From positions 41,997 through 80,024 of the forward strand of contig NZ_BBPM01000035.1 of the NCBI RefSeq assembly GCF_000787775.1: a DNA stretch of 38,028 nt. Reading direction: 5' to 3'. This DNA comes from Streptacidiphilus carbonis. GTDB taxonomy: Bacteria > Actinomycetota > Actinomycetes > Streptomycetales > Streptomycetaceae. The stretch's first letter is position 1; every line of letters starts with the position of its first letter. The position numbers were made by a program, and so were the translations under genes. This document shows, in pieces, positions 1 through 7,137 of the stretch. The notes below the pieces were generated by a model. That model was not told the DNA's origin and did no database searches. It saw only the letters and a list, made by a program, of their open reading frames with translations.

Positions 1-1632
1 GTCGACGGCGTCGGCCGCCACGTCGGTCGTGCTGCTGGTACTGGCGGTGGCGCTCCATCCGGTCGGGTCGAGTTGCTGCGGCCCACGTGCCGCCGAGCCG
101 TCGTCCTTCCAGACGAAGGTGGCCAGCGACCCGCCGGGCAGGGTGTAGCTGAAGTCGCGGTCGCCCTCGCGGACCGCGAAGGTCTGCGGGTTGTCGTTCT
201 CGTTGTGGGCGACCAGGACGGTGCTGCCGTCCGGGTTGCGGAAGGCGACGTCCTCGACCTGGCCGTTCCAGCCGGTGGTGCCGAACGAGGTGCTGGCGAT
301 CCGTACGGCGCCGGGCCGGACGAAGCGGGCCAGGTGGCCCAGGGTGTAGTACTCGGCGTTGCGGGTCACGGTGCCGTCCGCGCCGATGGTCAGCACACCG
401 GTGCAGCCGGTGCAGCCGCCGTTGTGCGGGCCGCCGGCGGGGTCCAGGGCGATGTTCCAGTTGATGACGGTCCTGGCCCAGTTGCGGGTGGCGCCGATGA
501 CCAGGTTGCGGGTGTGCCACTTCAGGGTGTCGGAGAAGGTGTTCGCCGGGTCGGCGGACCGGCTGCCCGAGCACTCGGTGAAGTAGACGTCCTTGGTGGG
601 GAACTGCTTGTGCAGGGCGGACATGGCACTGGGGTCGCCGTAGTAGCAGTGGTACGCGGTCCCTGAGATGTACGCCGCCGCGGGGGAGTTCAGCAGCTGC
701 TGCGGGTAGTCGCCGATGTCGGCGGTCTCGTCGGGCGGGGTCGCCGCGGCGTCGTTGGGGTGCTCGGTCCAGTTGTGGTCGTAGCCGAGGATCCTGGTGT
801 CCAGGTGGGCGGCGCGGAGCATCGGGCCGAGCTGCTCGATCACCTTGGCCTCCTGCCAGGACGGCATGTCGGTGCCCGGGTAGCCGGCCGGGGTGCGGTT
901 CTGCGGCTCGTTCTGGACGGTGACGGTGTCCACCCGCACCCCGGCGGCCCGGTAGGCCTGAATGAACTTCACCAGGTAGGCGGCGTAGGCACGGTAGACG
1001 CGCGGGTCGTCGATCAGACGGCCCCCGGTCAGCGAGCCGCCGGTCTTCATCCAGGCGGGCGGGCTCCATGGGGTCGCCAGGATCTGCAGGTGCGGATTGA
1101 GCTGCTCGGCCTGCCTCAGCAGCGGGAGGATACGGGCCCGGTCGTGGGCGATGCTGAAGTGGGCGAGCGAGTAGTCGGTCTGTCCGGCGGGCAGGTCGTC
1201 GTAGGTGTACGCGGGGCCGTCGGTGAAGTCCGATGCGCCGATCGGCTGGCGCAGGTAGTCCAGGCCGTCGCCGGAGGTCGGGCTGAAGAGCGAGCGCATC
1301 GCGGCGGTCCGGGCCTGCGGATCCAGTGCGGACAGCACCGAGGCGGAGGAGTCGGTGATCGCCGCGCCGAAACCGGCCATGGTCTGGAAGGTGCGGCTGG
1401 GGTCGACCACGACGGTCGGCGCGGTGCTGGGCGCGTCGGTGAAGTCGACGGTGCCGGCGTCGCTCAGGGTCCTGGTGCCGTCCGGGGTGGTGATCCAGAC
1501 TCGCGCCGAAGCGGGCCCGGGCGCCGGGCGGTGGGCGGTTGCCGCCTGGGCGGGGGCCAGCGCGGATCCGGTCAGGGCGGCAGCGGCGAGCGTGCAGGCG
1601 GCGGCGAGCAGGGCTTTGCGCGGTGGACGCAT
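1..1632 (-). CDS. Secreted GH30-family glycosidase, C-terminus cut by window edge
   Basis: The protein starts with a Sec signal peptide (positively charged MRPPRK, then an Ala-rich core to about residue 30). A (beta/alpha)8 glycosidase of the GH30 type follows. Visible landmarks are GFGAAITDSSA (about residue 90), the acid/base motif NEP with Glu242, and the nucleophile motif FTECSG with Glu353. These match known GH30 enzymes such as glucosylceramidase-like, beta-1,6-glucanase and xylanase members; the substrate cannot be told. After the C-terminal beta domain the tail WSATASTSSTTDVAADAVD looks like the first strand of a discoidin/CBM32 domain, so a carbohydrate-binding module probably continues beyond base 1. 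No stop codon is seen before the edge. The start ATG is followed directly by the signal peptide. The gene is divergent from a lacI gene and has a palindrome 28 bp upstream of its start. Confidence 0.9.
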   Translation of the reverse strand, partial: MRPPRKALLAAACTLAAAALTGSALAPAQAATAHRPAPGPASARVWITTPDGTRTLSDAGTVDFTDAPSTAPTVVVDPSRTFQTMAGFGAAITDSSASVLSALDPQARTAAMRSLFSPTSGDGLDYLRQPIGASDFTDGPAYTYDDLPAGQTDYSLAHFSIAHDRARILPLLRQAEQLNPHLQILATPWSPPAWMKTGGSLTGGRLIDDPRVYRAYAAYLVKFIQAYRAAGVRVDTVTVQNEPQNRTPAGYPGTDMPSWQEAKVIEQLGPMLRAAHLDTRILGYDHNWTEHPNDAAATPPDETADIGDYPQQLLNSPAAAYISGTAYHCYYGDPSAMSALHKQFPTKDVYFTECSGSRSADPANTFSDTLKWHTRNLVIGATRNWARTVINWNIALDPAGGPHNGGCTGCTGVLTIGADGTVTRNAEYYTLGHLARFVRPGAVRIASTSFGTTGWNGQVEDVAFRNPDGSTVLVAHNENDNPQTFAVREGDRDFSYTLPGGSLATFVWKDDGSAARGPQQLDPTGWSATASTSSTTDVAADAVD

Positions 1633-1659
1633 GGGGTCTCCCCGGAGTGTGAAACAACA

Positions 1660-1675
1660 TGAAACAAATGTCTCA
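1660..1675. promoter_or_regulatory. Probable operator for the GH30 gene
   Basis: TGAAACAAATGTCTCA is a 16-bp near-palindrome (arms TGAAACA and TGTCTCA, one mismatch). It lies just downstream of the GH30 -10 region. A further TGAAACA copy abuts it at 1650-1656, and a third is at 1774-1780 near the lacI start. The repressor is inferred to be the adjacent LacI. The centre is not the usual CG of LacI operators, so this assignment is tentative. Confidence 0.5.
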
Positions 1676-1687
1676 TCGGCGACTCAC

Positions 1688-1717
1688 AGGTAAGCGTCCG
1701 GCTTCCGGCGCTGTCAA
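1688..1717 (-). promoter_or_regulatory. Promoter of the GH30 gene
   Basis: On the minus strand a consensus -35 TTGACA (1712-1717) is followed after 18 bp by TTACCT (1688-1693). The predicted start site falls beside the palindrome at 1660-1675, a suitable place for repression by blocking. Confidence 0.45.
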
Positions 1718-1759
1718 GAGGTTCGCGGAGGTTCCGCAACTCCGGCATCGGTGGTGGGG

Positions 1760-1782
1760 TATGCTCCGGCGCATGAAACAAA
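1760..1782 (+). promoter_or_regulatory. Possible lacI -10 box and TGAAACA half-site
   Basis: TATGCT (1760-1765) is a reasonable -10 element, with no good -35. Transcription would begin close to TGAAACAAA (1774-1782), the same heptamer found twice near the GH30 start. This suggests autoregulation and a very short leader before the lacI ATG, which has no clear ribosome binding site. Confidence 0.3.
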
Positions 1783-1794
1783 ACCCGCCCGCGC

Positions 1795-2805
1795 ATGGCT
1801 AGGCCCCGGGCGAAGCACGTCACGGTGCGGGCCATCGCCGCTGAGGCCGGGGTGTCCATCGCCACGGTCTCGCGGGTGATCAACGGGCAGGTGACGGTTG
1901 CCCCGGAGACCCGGGAACTGGTCCGCCGGGCCATGGAGCGGCTCAAGCCGCCGCCGGCCGCGGCCCGCCCCGGGGCGGTCTATGTGCGCTGTCCGTATGT
2001 CCTCACGGACTACTTCGGCATCATCGTGACCTCGATCGCGGACACCCTCGCCCTGCACGGGCGCGACCTGGTCCTCGGCGCGGGGGAGTCCGCCCAGAGC
2101 GCCCATGTGCTCAACTCGCTGCCGCGCAACCCGGCCATCGCCGGAGCGGTGCTGATCCTGCCGCCCGAGCCCGACCAGGAGCTCCAGGACCTGCGGGCGA
2201 CCGGCTTCCCCTTCGTGGTCGTCGACCCCCGGACCGAACTGCCCCGCGAGGTCGCCTCCGTCTCGGCCGCCAACGCCGCCGGGGCCCGCAGCGTGACCGC
2301 CCACCTCACCGCGCTGGGGCACCGGCGGATCGGGGTGCTCGGCGGCCCCACCCAGTGGCTGGCCGGCCAGGCGCGGCTGCTCGGCCACACCTCGGCGATG
2401 GCCGAAGCCGGCACCCTGACCACGCCCGACCTGCTGCGCTGCTTCGAGCCGACCACCGAGAACGGCTATCGGGCGGCCAAGGAACTCCTGGACCTGGCCG
2501 ACCGGCCCACCGCGTTGATCGCCTTCAACGACAAGGTCGCCGTGGGCATCCTGCGCGCCGCCCATGAACGGGGCCTGCGCGTCCCGCAGGACCTGTCGGT
2601 CACCGGCTTCGACGACAGCGACCTGAGCCGCAGTACCCAGCCCGCGCTGACCACGGTGCGCCAGCCGCTGGAGGAGATGGGCCGTATCGCGGTCTCCCTG
2701 CTGAGCCGCCAGCTCGACGGCCACACCGTGGACACCCTGCACATCGAGCTGGCCACCCAGTTGGTCGTGCGCGACTCCACCGGCCCGGCCGCCGGGGGGA
2801 GTTGA
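1795..2805 (+). CDS. LacI-family transcriptional repressor
   Basis: The N-terminal helix-turn-helix (residues 10-31, VRAIAAEAGVSIATVSRVIN) is a textbook LacI/PurR DNA-binding helix pair. A periplasmic-binding-protein-like sensor domain follows, with the typical GARSVTAHLTALGHRRIG, ALIAFNDKVAVGILRAAHE, GFDDSDLS and PALTTVRQPLEEMG segments. The usual hinge pattern LGYxPN is replaced by MERLKPPPAAARPG, so hinge contacts may differ. An in-frame stop at 1774 rules out a longer protein; the ATG used here has no visible Shine-Dalgarno sequence and may be read from a near-leaderless mRNA. It is divergent from the GH30 gene and probably controls it in response to a released sugar. Its stop directly abuts the stop of the convergent SGNH gene. 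Confidence 0.93.
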   Translation: MARPRAKHVTVRAIAAEAGVSIATVSRVINGQVTVAPETRELVRRAMERLKPPPAAARPGAVYVRCPYVLTDYFGIIVTSIADTLALHGRDLVLGAGESAQSAHVLNSLPRNPAIAGAVLILPPEPDQELQDLRATGFPFVVVDPRTELPREVASVSAANAAGARSVTAHLTALGHRRIGVLGGPTQWLAGQARLLGHTSAMAEAGTLTTPDLLRCFEPTTENGYRAAKELLDLADRPTALIAFNDKVAVGILRAAHERGLRVPQDLSVTGFDDSDLSRSTQPALTTVRQPLEEMGRIAVSLLSRQLDGHTVDTLHIELATQLVVRDSTGPAAGGS

Positions 2806-3996
2806 TCAGGCGCGGAAACCGCTCGCGGCGAAGCCCAGAGCGCCGAAGCCCAGCGTGGCGAAGCGTTCGCCGATACGACGGTGGGTGGCTGCGTCCGGGT
2901 GGAGCTGGTCGGGCAGCGGCAGCTCGGCGAAGTCCGACTCGCCGTAGAGTTCCAGGCCGTCGAGGTAGTACAGGTTCGGGTCCTCGACGGCCCGTTGACG
3001 GACGATCCGGGACAGCTCCTCCCGGATCACAGTGAGGGTCAGCTTTCCGGCCGCCCGTTCGGCGGGGTCGCCGGTGGCCGTGAACCGCAGCTGTCCGGTG
3101 CTGAGCGCGCCCGGGTCGAAGGCGCTGGGGCCCGGGGTGTCCTCGTGGATGGCGCAGTAGATCGGCGAGATCACCAGCAGCGGTGTTTCGGGGTGGCCCT
3201 CGCGGATGGTGTCGAAGAAGCCGTGCACGGCGGGCGCGAACGCCCGCAGCCGCATCAGGTCGGTGTTGACCAGGTTGATGCCGATCTTGAGGCTCAGCAG
3301 GTCGGCGGGGGTGTCGCGGATGGCGCGGGCGGTGAAGGGGTCGAGCAGCGCGCTGCCGCCCAGGCCGAGGTTGATCAGCTCCAGCGCGTTGGCGGACGCG
3401 GCCAGAGCGGGCCAGGTGCTGCTCGGACCGGCGGCGTCGGAGCCGTGGCTGATCGAGCTGCCGTGGTGCAGCCAGACCTTGCGGCCGCGATCGGTCAGCG
3501 GCTCGACGGCGGCATCGGTGCGCAGTGCGACCAGTTCGGTGGTCTCGTTGTGCGGCAGCCAGATCTCGACGTCCTTGAGCGCGTCGGACAGACCGGTGAA
3601 GCCGATGGTGGCGACCGGGCCGGGTCGGCTCTCGGCGGTGCCGGTGGTCATGTCGATGGTGAGGGTGTTGCCGCCGACAGCTGCTGCCTGGGCCACCAAC
3701 TCGCCGTCGACCACCAGGTCGTAGACGCCGTCCGGGCGCGGCGGCGCGCCGACGTAGCGGCGCTTGGTCGGCAGTGTGTCGAGCTCGACGGCGGTGGCCC
3801 GGGTACGGAAGGCCAGCCGCACCCCCGAGGGCTGCGACTCGGCCATGGCCAGCTGCGGATCGGCGCACTGCGCGCGGGCCCGCGCGGGCAGCCGGTGCGG
3901 CAGCACGCCGCGTTCGGTCCGCTCCAGGTCGAGGGCGCCGCGCAGCAGGTCGGCGGTTATGGGCGTGTTGGTCCGAGGGGACTGAACAGTCGTCAT
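2806..3996 (-). CDS. SGNH/GDSL-type esterase with N-terminal beta domain
   Basis: This 396-residue hydrolase has two parts. Residues about 45-165 look like a beta-sandwich module (LAFRTRATAVELDT, YDLVVDGELVAQ). From about residue 172 an SGNH hydrolase follows. Block I is HHGSSISHG with probable nucleophile Ser181, block II is LGLGGSALLD around Gly213, block III is GINLVN with Asn241, and block V is DQLHPD with Asp363 and His366. Such two-domain SGNH proteins often remove acetyl or other acyl groups from sugars; the substrate here is unknown. No signal peptide is seen, so it should act in the cytoplasm. It starts 32 bp downstream of a tetR gene on the same strand and is probably co-transcribed with it. 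Confidence 0.82.
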   Translation of the reverse strand: MTTVQSPRTNTPITADLLRGALDLERTERGVLPHRLPARARAQCADPQLAMAESQPSGVRLAFRTRATAVELDTLPTKRRYVGAPPRPDGVYDLVVDGELVAQAAAVGGNTLTIDMTTGTAESRPGPVATIGFTGLSDALKDVEIWLPHNETTELVALRTDAAVEPLTDRGRKVWLHHGSSISHGSDAAGPSSTWPALAASANALELINLGLGGSALLDPFTARAIRDTPADLLSLKIGINLVNTDLMRLRAFAPAVHGFFDTIREGHPETPLLVISPIYCAIHEDTPGPSAFDPGALSTGQLRFTATGDPAERAAGKLTLTVIREELSRIVRQRAVEDPNLYYLDGLELYGESDFAELPLPDQLHPDAATHRRIGERFATLGFGALGFAASGFRA

Positions 3997-4028
3997 ATCG
4001 GGCTGTCTTTCCGGGAGTTCGATGAGTC

Positions 4029-4604
4029 TCAGCCGGTCGGTGCGGGCCAGTTGCGAAGCAGTGCGTCCAGCGCGTCCAGCGCCCGCGACCAGCTCTCCTG
4101 GCTGTCGGGGGAGCTGTGGCTGAACCCGCCGGCCGATTCCAGGGCCACATATCCGTGGAAGACGCTGCCCAGAAGTCGCACCGCGTGGGTCTGGTCGGGC
4201 TCGGCCAGGTCGTAGCCGCGCAGCACCGCGCGTGACATCTGGGCGTGCCTCCCCCCGGCACTGGCCGCTGCCGTCCGCGGGTCCAGCCTGAACTGGGCCG
4301 CCGCATAACGTCCTGGGTGCTCACGGGCGTAGTCGCGGTACGCGTTCCCGAGGGCGGCCAGTGCGTCCTTGCCGGCCCGTCCGGCCAGTGCGTCGGCGGC
4401 TCGGTCGGCGAGTTCCGCCAGTGCGAGCAGGGCGATGCCGGTTTTGAGGTCCTGCGAGTTCTTCAGGTGCGAGTACAGGCTGGCGACCTTGACGTCGAAC
4501 TGCCGCGCCAGCGCCGAGAGGGTCACCTGGTCGAAGCCGACCTGGTCGGCCAGTTCGGCACCTGCGGTGATGAGACGTTCGGCGGTGAGTCCTGCGCGTG
4601 CCAT
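4029..4604 (-). CDS. TetR-family regulator, WHG-domain type
   Basis: The 191-residue protein has an N-terminal TetR helix-turn-helix at about residues 25-48 (VTLSALARQFDVKVASLYSHLKN). The ligand domain resembles the C-terminal type called WHG/TetR_C_33 (REHPGRYAAAQ, LLGSVFHGYVALESAGGF). I chose the ATG at 4604 because a strong GAGGGAGGA ribosome site lies 6-7 bases upstream. A longer reading from 4661 would run through the operator at 4639-4663 and lacks such a site. The downstream SGNH esterase, 32 bp away, is the likely co-transcribed target. The ligand is unknown. Confidence 0.88.
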   Translation of the reverse strand: MARAGLTAERLITAGAELADQVGFDQVTLSALARQFDVKVASLYSHLKNSQDLKTGIALLALAELADRAADALAGRAGKDALAALGNAYRDYAREHPGRYAAAQFRLDPRTAAASAGGRHAQMSRAVLRGYDLAEPDQTHAVRLLGSVFHGYVALESAGGFSHSSPDSQESWSRALDALDALLRNWPAPTG

Positions 4605-4638
4605 GTCCGGTCCTCCCTCTCGCCTATGTCGACCATAC

Positions 4639-4663
4639 ATTTGCCTAAGGTATATAGGCAAAT
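4639..4663. promoter_or_regulatory. TetR operator, perfect 9-bp inverted repeat
   Basis: Arms ATTTGCCTA (4639-4647) and TAGGCAAAT (4655-4663) are exact reverse complements around a 7-bp spacer. The site is AT-rich against the surrounding sequence and lies 35-59 bp upstream of the tetR start, as expected for autoregulation of the tetR-SGNH pair. Confidence 0.75.
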
Positions 4664-4688
4664 CATTGGTGCTTGCAGGCTGGGTGGC

Positions 4689-5456
4689 TCAAGGCAGCGT
4701 GAGCACCCGGGGTCCTTCCTCGGTCACCGCGATGGTGTGCTCGAAGTGGGCGGCCCGGCTGCCGTCGACAGTGCGCAGGGTCCAGCCGTCGGGATCGGTG
4801 CGGTAGGCGTTGTGTCCTCCGGCCATCAGCATCGGCTCGATGGCGATGGTGAGGCCGTGGCGCAGCGGGAAGCCGCGTCCGGGTCGTCCGTGGTTGGGGA
4901 CGTGGGGGTCCTCGTGCATCCGGCGGCCGATGCCGTGACCGCCGAAGTCGGTCGGCATCCCGCACTTCGCGCGCCGGGCGACGGTGCTGATGGCATGGGA
5001 GATGTCGCCGATGCGGTGGCCGACGGTCGCGGCGGCGATACCGGCCTCCAGGGCCTGTCGGGTGGCCTCGATGAGTGCCAGATCGGCCGGGCGGGGTGTG
5101 CCGACCGCGAAGCTGACGGCGGCGTCGCCGGTCCAGCCGTCGAGCTCCGCCCCGCAGTCGACGCTGACCAGATCGCCGTCGCGGAGCCGGTAGTCGCCGG
5201 GGATGCCGTGGTCCACCGCGTCGTTGACGGAGGTGCAGATCACTGCGGGGAAGGGGGTGGGGGCGAACGGCGGCCGATACCCCAGGAAGGGCGAGCGCGC
5301 CCCGGCCGCGGCCAGCACCTCGCGGGCAGCCGCGTCCAACTCGTGCAGGCGGACGCCGACCGCCGCCGCCTTCTGCACGGCCGCGAGCGTGTTGGCCACC
5401 ACGCGTCCGGCCTCACGCATGGACTCGAGCGCGGTCTCGGTCTTGATCTCCACCAT
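4689..5456 (-). CDS. map: Type I methionine aminopeptidase
   Basis: This enzyme removes the initiator methionine from nascent proteins. All five metal ligands of the family are present: Asp100 (SVD), Asp111 (TGD), His174 (GGHGIG), Glu207 (IEP) and Glu239 (FEH). The substrate-binding His83 (DHGIP) and His181 (RRMHEDP) are also there. With the ATG at 5456 the protein is 255 residues, normal for the short type I form, and a GGGAGAA ribosome site lies about 9 bases upstream; a longer start at 5492 would run into the palindrome. The gene is not in the secY-adk-map neighbourhood where the housekeeping copy usually sits, so it is probably a second isoform. It is divergent from a small XRE regulator, with a palindrome between them. 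Confidence 0.93.
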   Translation of the reverse strand: MVEIKTETALESMREAGRVVANTLAAVQKAAAVGVRLHELDAAAREVLAAAGARSPFLGYRPPFAPTPFPAVICTSVNDAVDHGIPGDYRLRDGDLVSVDCGAELDGWTGDAAVSFAVGTPRPADLALIEATRQALEAGIAAATVGHRIGDISHAISTVARRAKCGMPTDFGGHGIGRRMHEDPHVPNHGRPGRGFPLRHGLTIAIEPMLMAGGHNAYRTDPDGWTLRTVDGSRAAHFEHTIAVTEEGPRVLTLP

Positions 5457-5483
5457 GTCTTCGGGTTCTCCCTGTGATGCGAC

Positions 5484-5513
5484 GTGACCCAATACTTATA
5501 CCGGTATTAGTAT
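5484..5513 (+). promoter_or_regulatory. Promoter of the XRE gene, probably leaderless
   Basis: A -10-like TAGTAT (5508-5513) ends 7 bp before the ATG at 5521, with GTGACC (5484-5489) 18 bp upstream as a weak -35. No ribosome site precedes the ATG. Together these suggest a transcript that starts at or next to the start codon. Confidence 0.4.
5492..5513. promoter_or_regulatory. Operator between map and the XRE gene
   Basis: This is a 22-bp inverted repeat with 20 of 22 matching positions: half-site ATACTTATACC against GGTATTAGTAT, centre CCGG. It covers the whole short gap between the two starts and overlaps the XRE -10 box, so one bound dimer could control both genes. Confidence 0.7.
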
Positions 5514-5520
5514 CACGGGT

Positions 5521-5796
5521 ATGGTTCGAACTCCGTTGACCCCAGAAGAGCGGCAGCGCGGCGAGCGCTTCGGCGCGCTGCTCCGCGAAGCCCGCGGCGA
5601 CCGCAGCATGGTGGACGTGGCGGCGGCGGCCGGCCTGTCCGCCGAGACCCTGCGCAAGATCGAGACCGGCCGCGCCCCGACCCCCGCCTTCTTCACCATC
5701 GCCGCCCTGGCCTATGCCCTGAACGTCTCCCTGGACGAGCTGGCCGCCGCCTGCGCCCCGGAGGTGGACAGCGACGGATCCGCCCTGTCTGCGTGA
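5521..5796 (+). CDS. Small XRE-family (Cro/C1-type) regulator
   Basis: The 91-residue protein is almost entirely one lambda-repressor-like helix-turn-helix domain (about residues 17-72: FGALLREARGDRSMVDVAAAAGLS, then ETLRKIETGRAPTP and LAYALNVSLDELAAAC). There is no sensor domain, so it is either a simple autoregulator or needs a partner. The divergent methionine aminopeptidase gene and the 22-bp palindrome between them make map the obvious target. The ATG lacks a ribosome site but follows a -10 box closely, which fits a leaderless mRNA. Confidence 0.9.
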   Translation: MVRTPLTPEERQRGERFGALLREARGDRSMVDVAAAAGLSAETLRKIETGRAPTPAFFTIAALAYALNVSLDELAAACAPEVDSDGSALSA

Positions 5797-5847
5797 GTGC
5801 CACGCCCTGCCGGTCAGCGAGTCGGCGGCCGCAGCCCGGCCGAGGTG

Positions 5848-6450
5848 CTACTGCTCGGCCCCGGAACCGGTCAGCTGCGCCAGGTGTCCCGTGACCACGT
5901 CCAGCATCAGGGACGGGGTGGCGCGGTCGGGGCGGACAATGCCGTGAAGTACCAGGCCGTCGATGAGTGCGTAGAGACGCTCGGCCTCCGCATCGAGATC
6001 GAGCGCCGCCGCCCGGGTCGGCCGCGGGAGGGCTGCGACCAGGCGGCGGCAGAGGTCCTGCAGGAGCTCGTAACTGGTGTCGCGCAATGCGCGCAGGGTC
6101 GGTTCGGTCTGGGCCCGGACGGTGAACGCCAGCCAGACCTCCGCCTCGGCCCTGCGGTCGTCGTCCAGGGGGAGCAGTTCCTCGACGGTCCGTAGAACCG
6201 TGGTCGTCGTGTCCGGCTGCGGATCGAGAGCCTGAACCCTGTCCCGGACCCGGTCGATCACCAGTTGCATGGCAAAAGTGAGCACATCCGCCTGGGTGGC
6301 GAAGTAGTACCGGAGCGACCCCATGGACAGGCCCGCTTCTGCGGCGACCGTGCGTACCGAGACCCCCTCGAGCCCGCGCCTGAGGATCAACCGCCATACG
6401 GCTTCCGCGACTGCGGCTCGCCGCGCCTGGGGATCAACGACTTTGGGCAC
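5848..6450 (-). CDS. TetR-family regulator of the adjacent membrane protein
   Basis: The 200-residue protein carries an N-terminal TetR helix-turn-helix (about residues 27-50, VSVRTVAAEAGLSMGSLRYYFATQ). Its ligand domain resembles TetR_C_6 or AcrR-like types (AEVWLAFTVRAQTEPTLRAL, LDAEAERLYALIDGLVLHGIV). It is divergent from a five-helix membrane protein gene. The 66-bp gap contains two copies of the same 16-bp palindrome, the clear binding sites for this repressor. The inducer is unknown. Confidence 0.92.
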   Translation of the reverse strand: MPKVVDPQARRAAVAEAVWRLILRRGLEGVSVRTVAAEAGLSMGSLRYYFATQADVLTFAMQLVIDRVRDRVQALDPQPDTTTTVLRTVEELLPLDDDRRAEAEVWLAFTVRAQTEPTLRALRDTSYELLQDLCRRLVAALPRPTRAAALDLDAEAERLYALIDGLVLHGIVRPDRATPSLMLDVVTGHLAQLTGSGAEQ

Positions 6451-6460
6451 GCCTTCTTTT

Positions 6461-6500
6461 TAGCACGGCCGTGCTAGTTTTATTTGGCACGACCGTGCTA
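6461..6500. promoter_or_regulatory. Tandem TetR operators
   Basis: TAGCACGGCCGTGCTA (6461-6476) is a perfect 16-bp palindrome. TGGCACGACCGTGCTA (6485-6500) is a second copy with slight decay. The copies are 24 bp apart start to start, a little over two helical turns. They fill the gap between the two divergent starts, so both genes should be repressed. Confidence 0.8.
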
Positions 6501-6516
6501 GAAAACCGGAGGTTCG

Positions 6517-7065
6517 GTGCTCTATCTGCTCATCGTCGGATGTGAGATCGCTTTCTGGGCAGTCCTGCTCGGCGCTCTCCTGTGCCGTTACGCATGGGGT
6601 CGGCGCCGGGTGAGCACAGCCCTGCTCCTGACCCTGCCAGCGATCGACCTGCTGCTCTTCGCGGCCTCCACGGTCGACCTGGCACGGGGGGCGGTGCCCA
6701 CCTCCGCGCACGGGCTGGCGGCGGTCTACCTGGGAGTGTCGATCGCCTTCGGCGGGCAGCTCGTGTCCTGGGCGGACGGCCGTCTCGCCCACAGATTCGG
6801 CGGCCCGCCGCCGAATCGCCCCCCGCGCACAGGACGCGAGCATGCTGCCCACGAACGCCGCATGTGGCTGCGCCACCTGCTCGCCTGGGGCCTCGGCAGC
6901 TGCCTGCTCCTTCTTGACACCGCGATCGCCCGCGGCCCCCGCCACGCGAGCCCCCTGGTCGGCGTCATCGCCTCCTGGGGCGTTGTTCTGGCGATCGACT
7001 TCATCTGGTCGTTCAGCTACACCCTGTTCCCCCGCGGAACGCGCCGGACGCACGGTCAGGGCTGA
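6517..7065 (+). CDS. Integral membrane protein, about five transmembrane helices
   Basis: I do not recognise the family. The 182-residue protein has hydrophobic segments at about residues 2-24, 34-56, 64-87, 118-138 and 145-172. A basic, Pro-rich cytoplasmic loop lies between the third and fourth (PPPNRPPRTGREHAAHERR). The GTG start has a GGAGG ribosome site 4 bases upstream. The gene is divergent from a tetR and sits directly behind two operators, so its expression is probably kept off until a ligand appears. Such TetR/membrane-protein pairs often deal with membrane-active or lipophilic compounds, but nothing in the sequence shows a transport mechanism. Confidence 0.82.
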   Translation: MLYLLIVGCEIAFWAVLLGALLCRYAWGRRRVSTALLLTLPAIDLLLFAASTVDLARGAVPTSAHGLAAVYLGVSIAFGGQLVSWADGRLAHRFGGPPPNRPPRTGREHAAHERRMWLRHLLAWGLGSCLLLLDTAIARGPRHASPLVGVIASWGVVLAIDFIWSFSYTLFPRGTRRTHGQG

Positions 7066-7137
7066 GCTGCCAACCGGCCGCACAGCCATGACCCCACCTG
7101 CGCCGGGGATCCTTCGAGATGATCGTGCCAGGCGGTG

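Noticed and set aside
2600-4324. A 574-codon minus-strand frame
   Set aside because: It overlaps lacI, the esterase and tetR in a non-coding frame and consists of Arg/Pro-rich shadow sequence.
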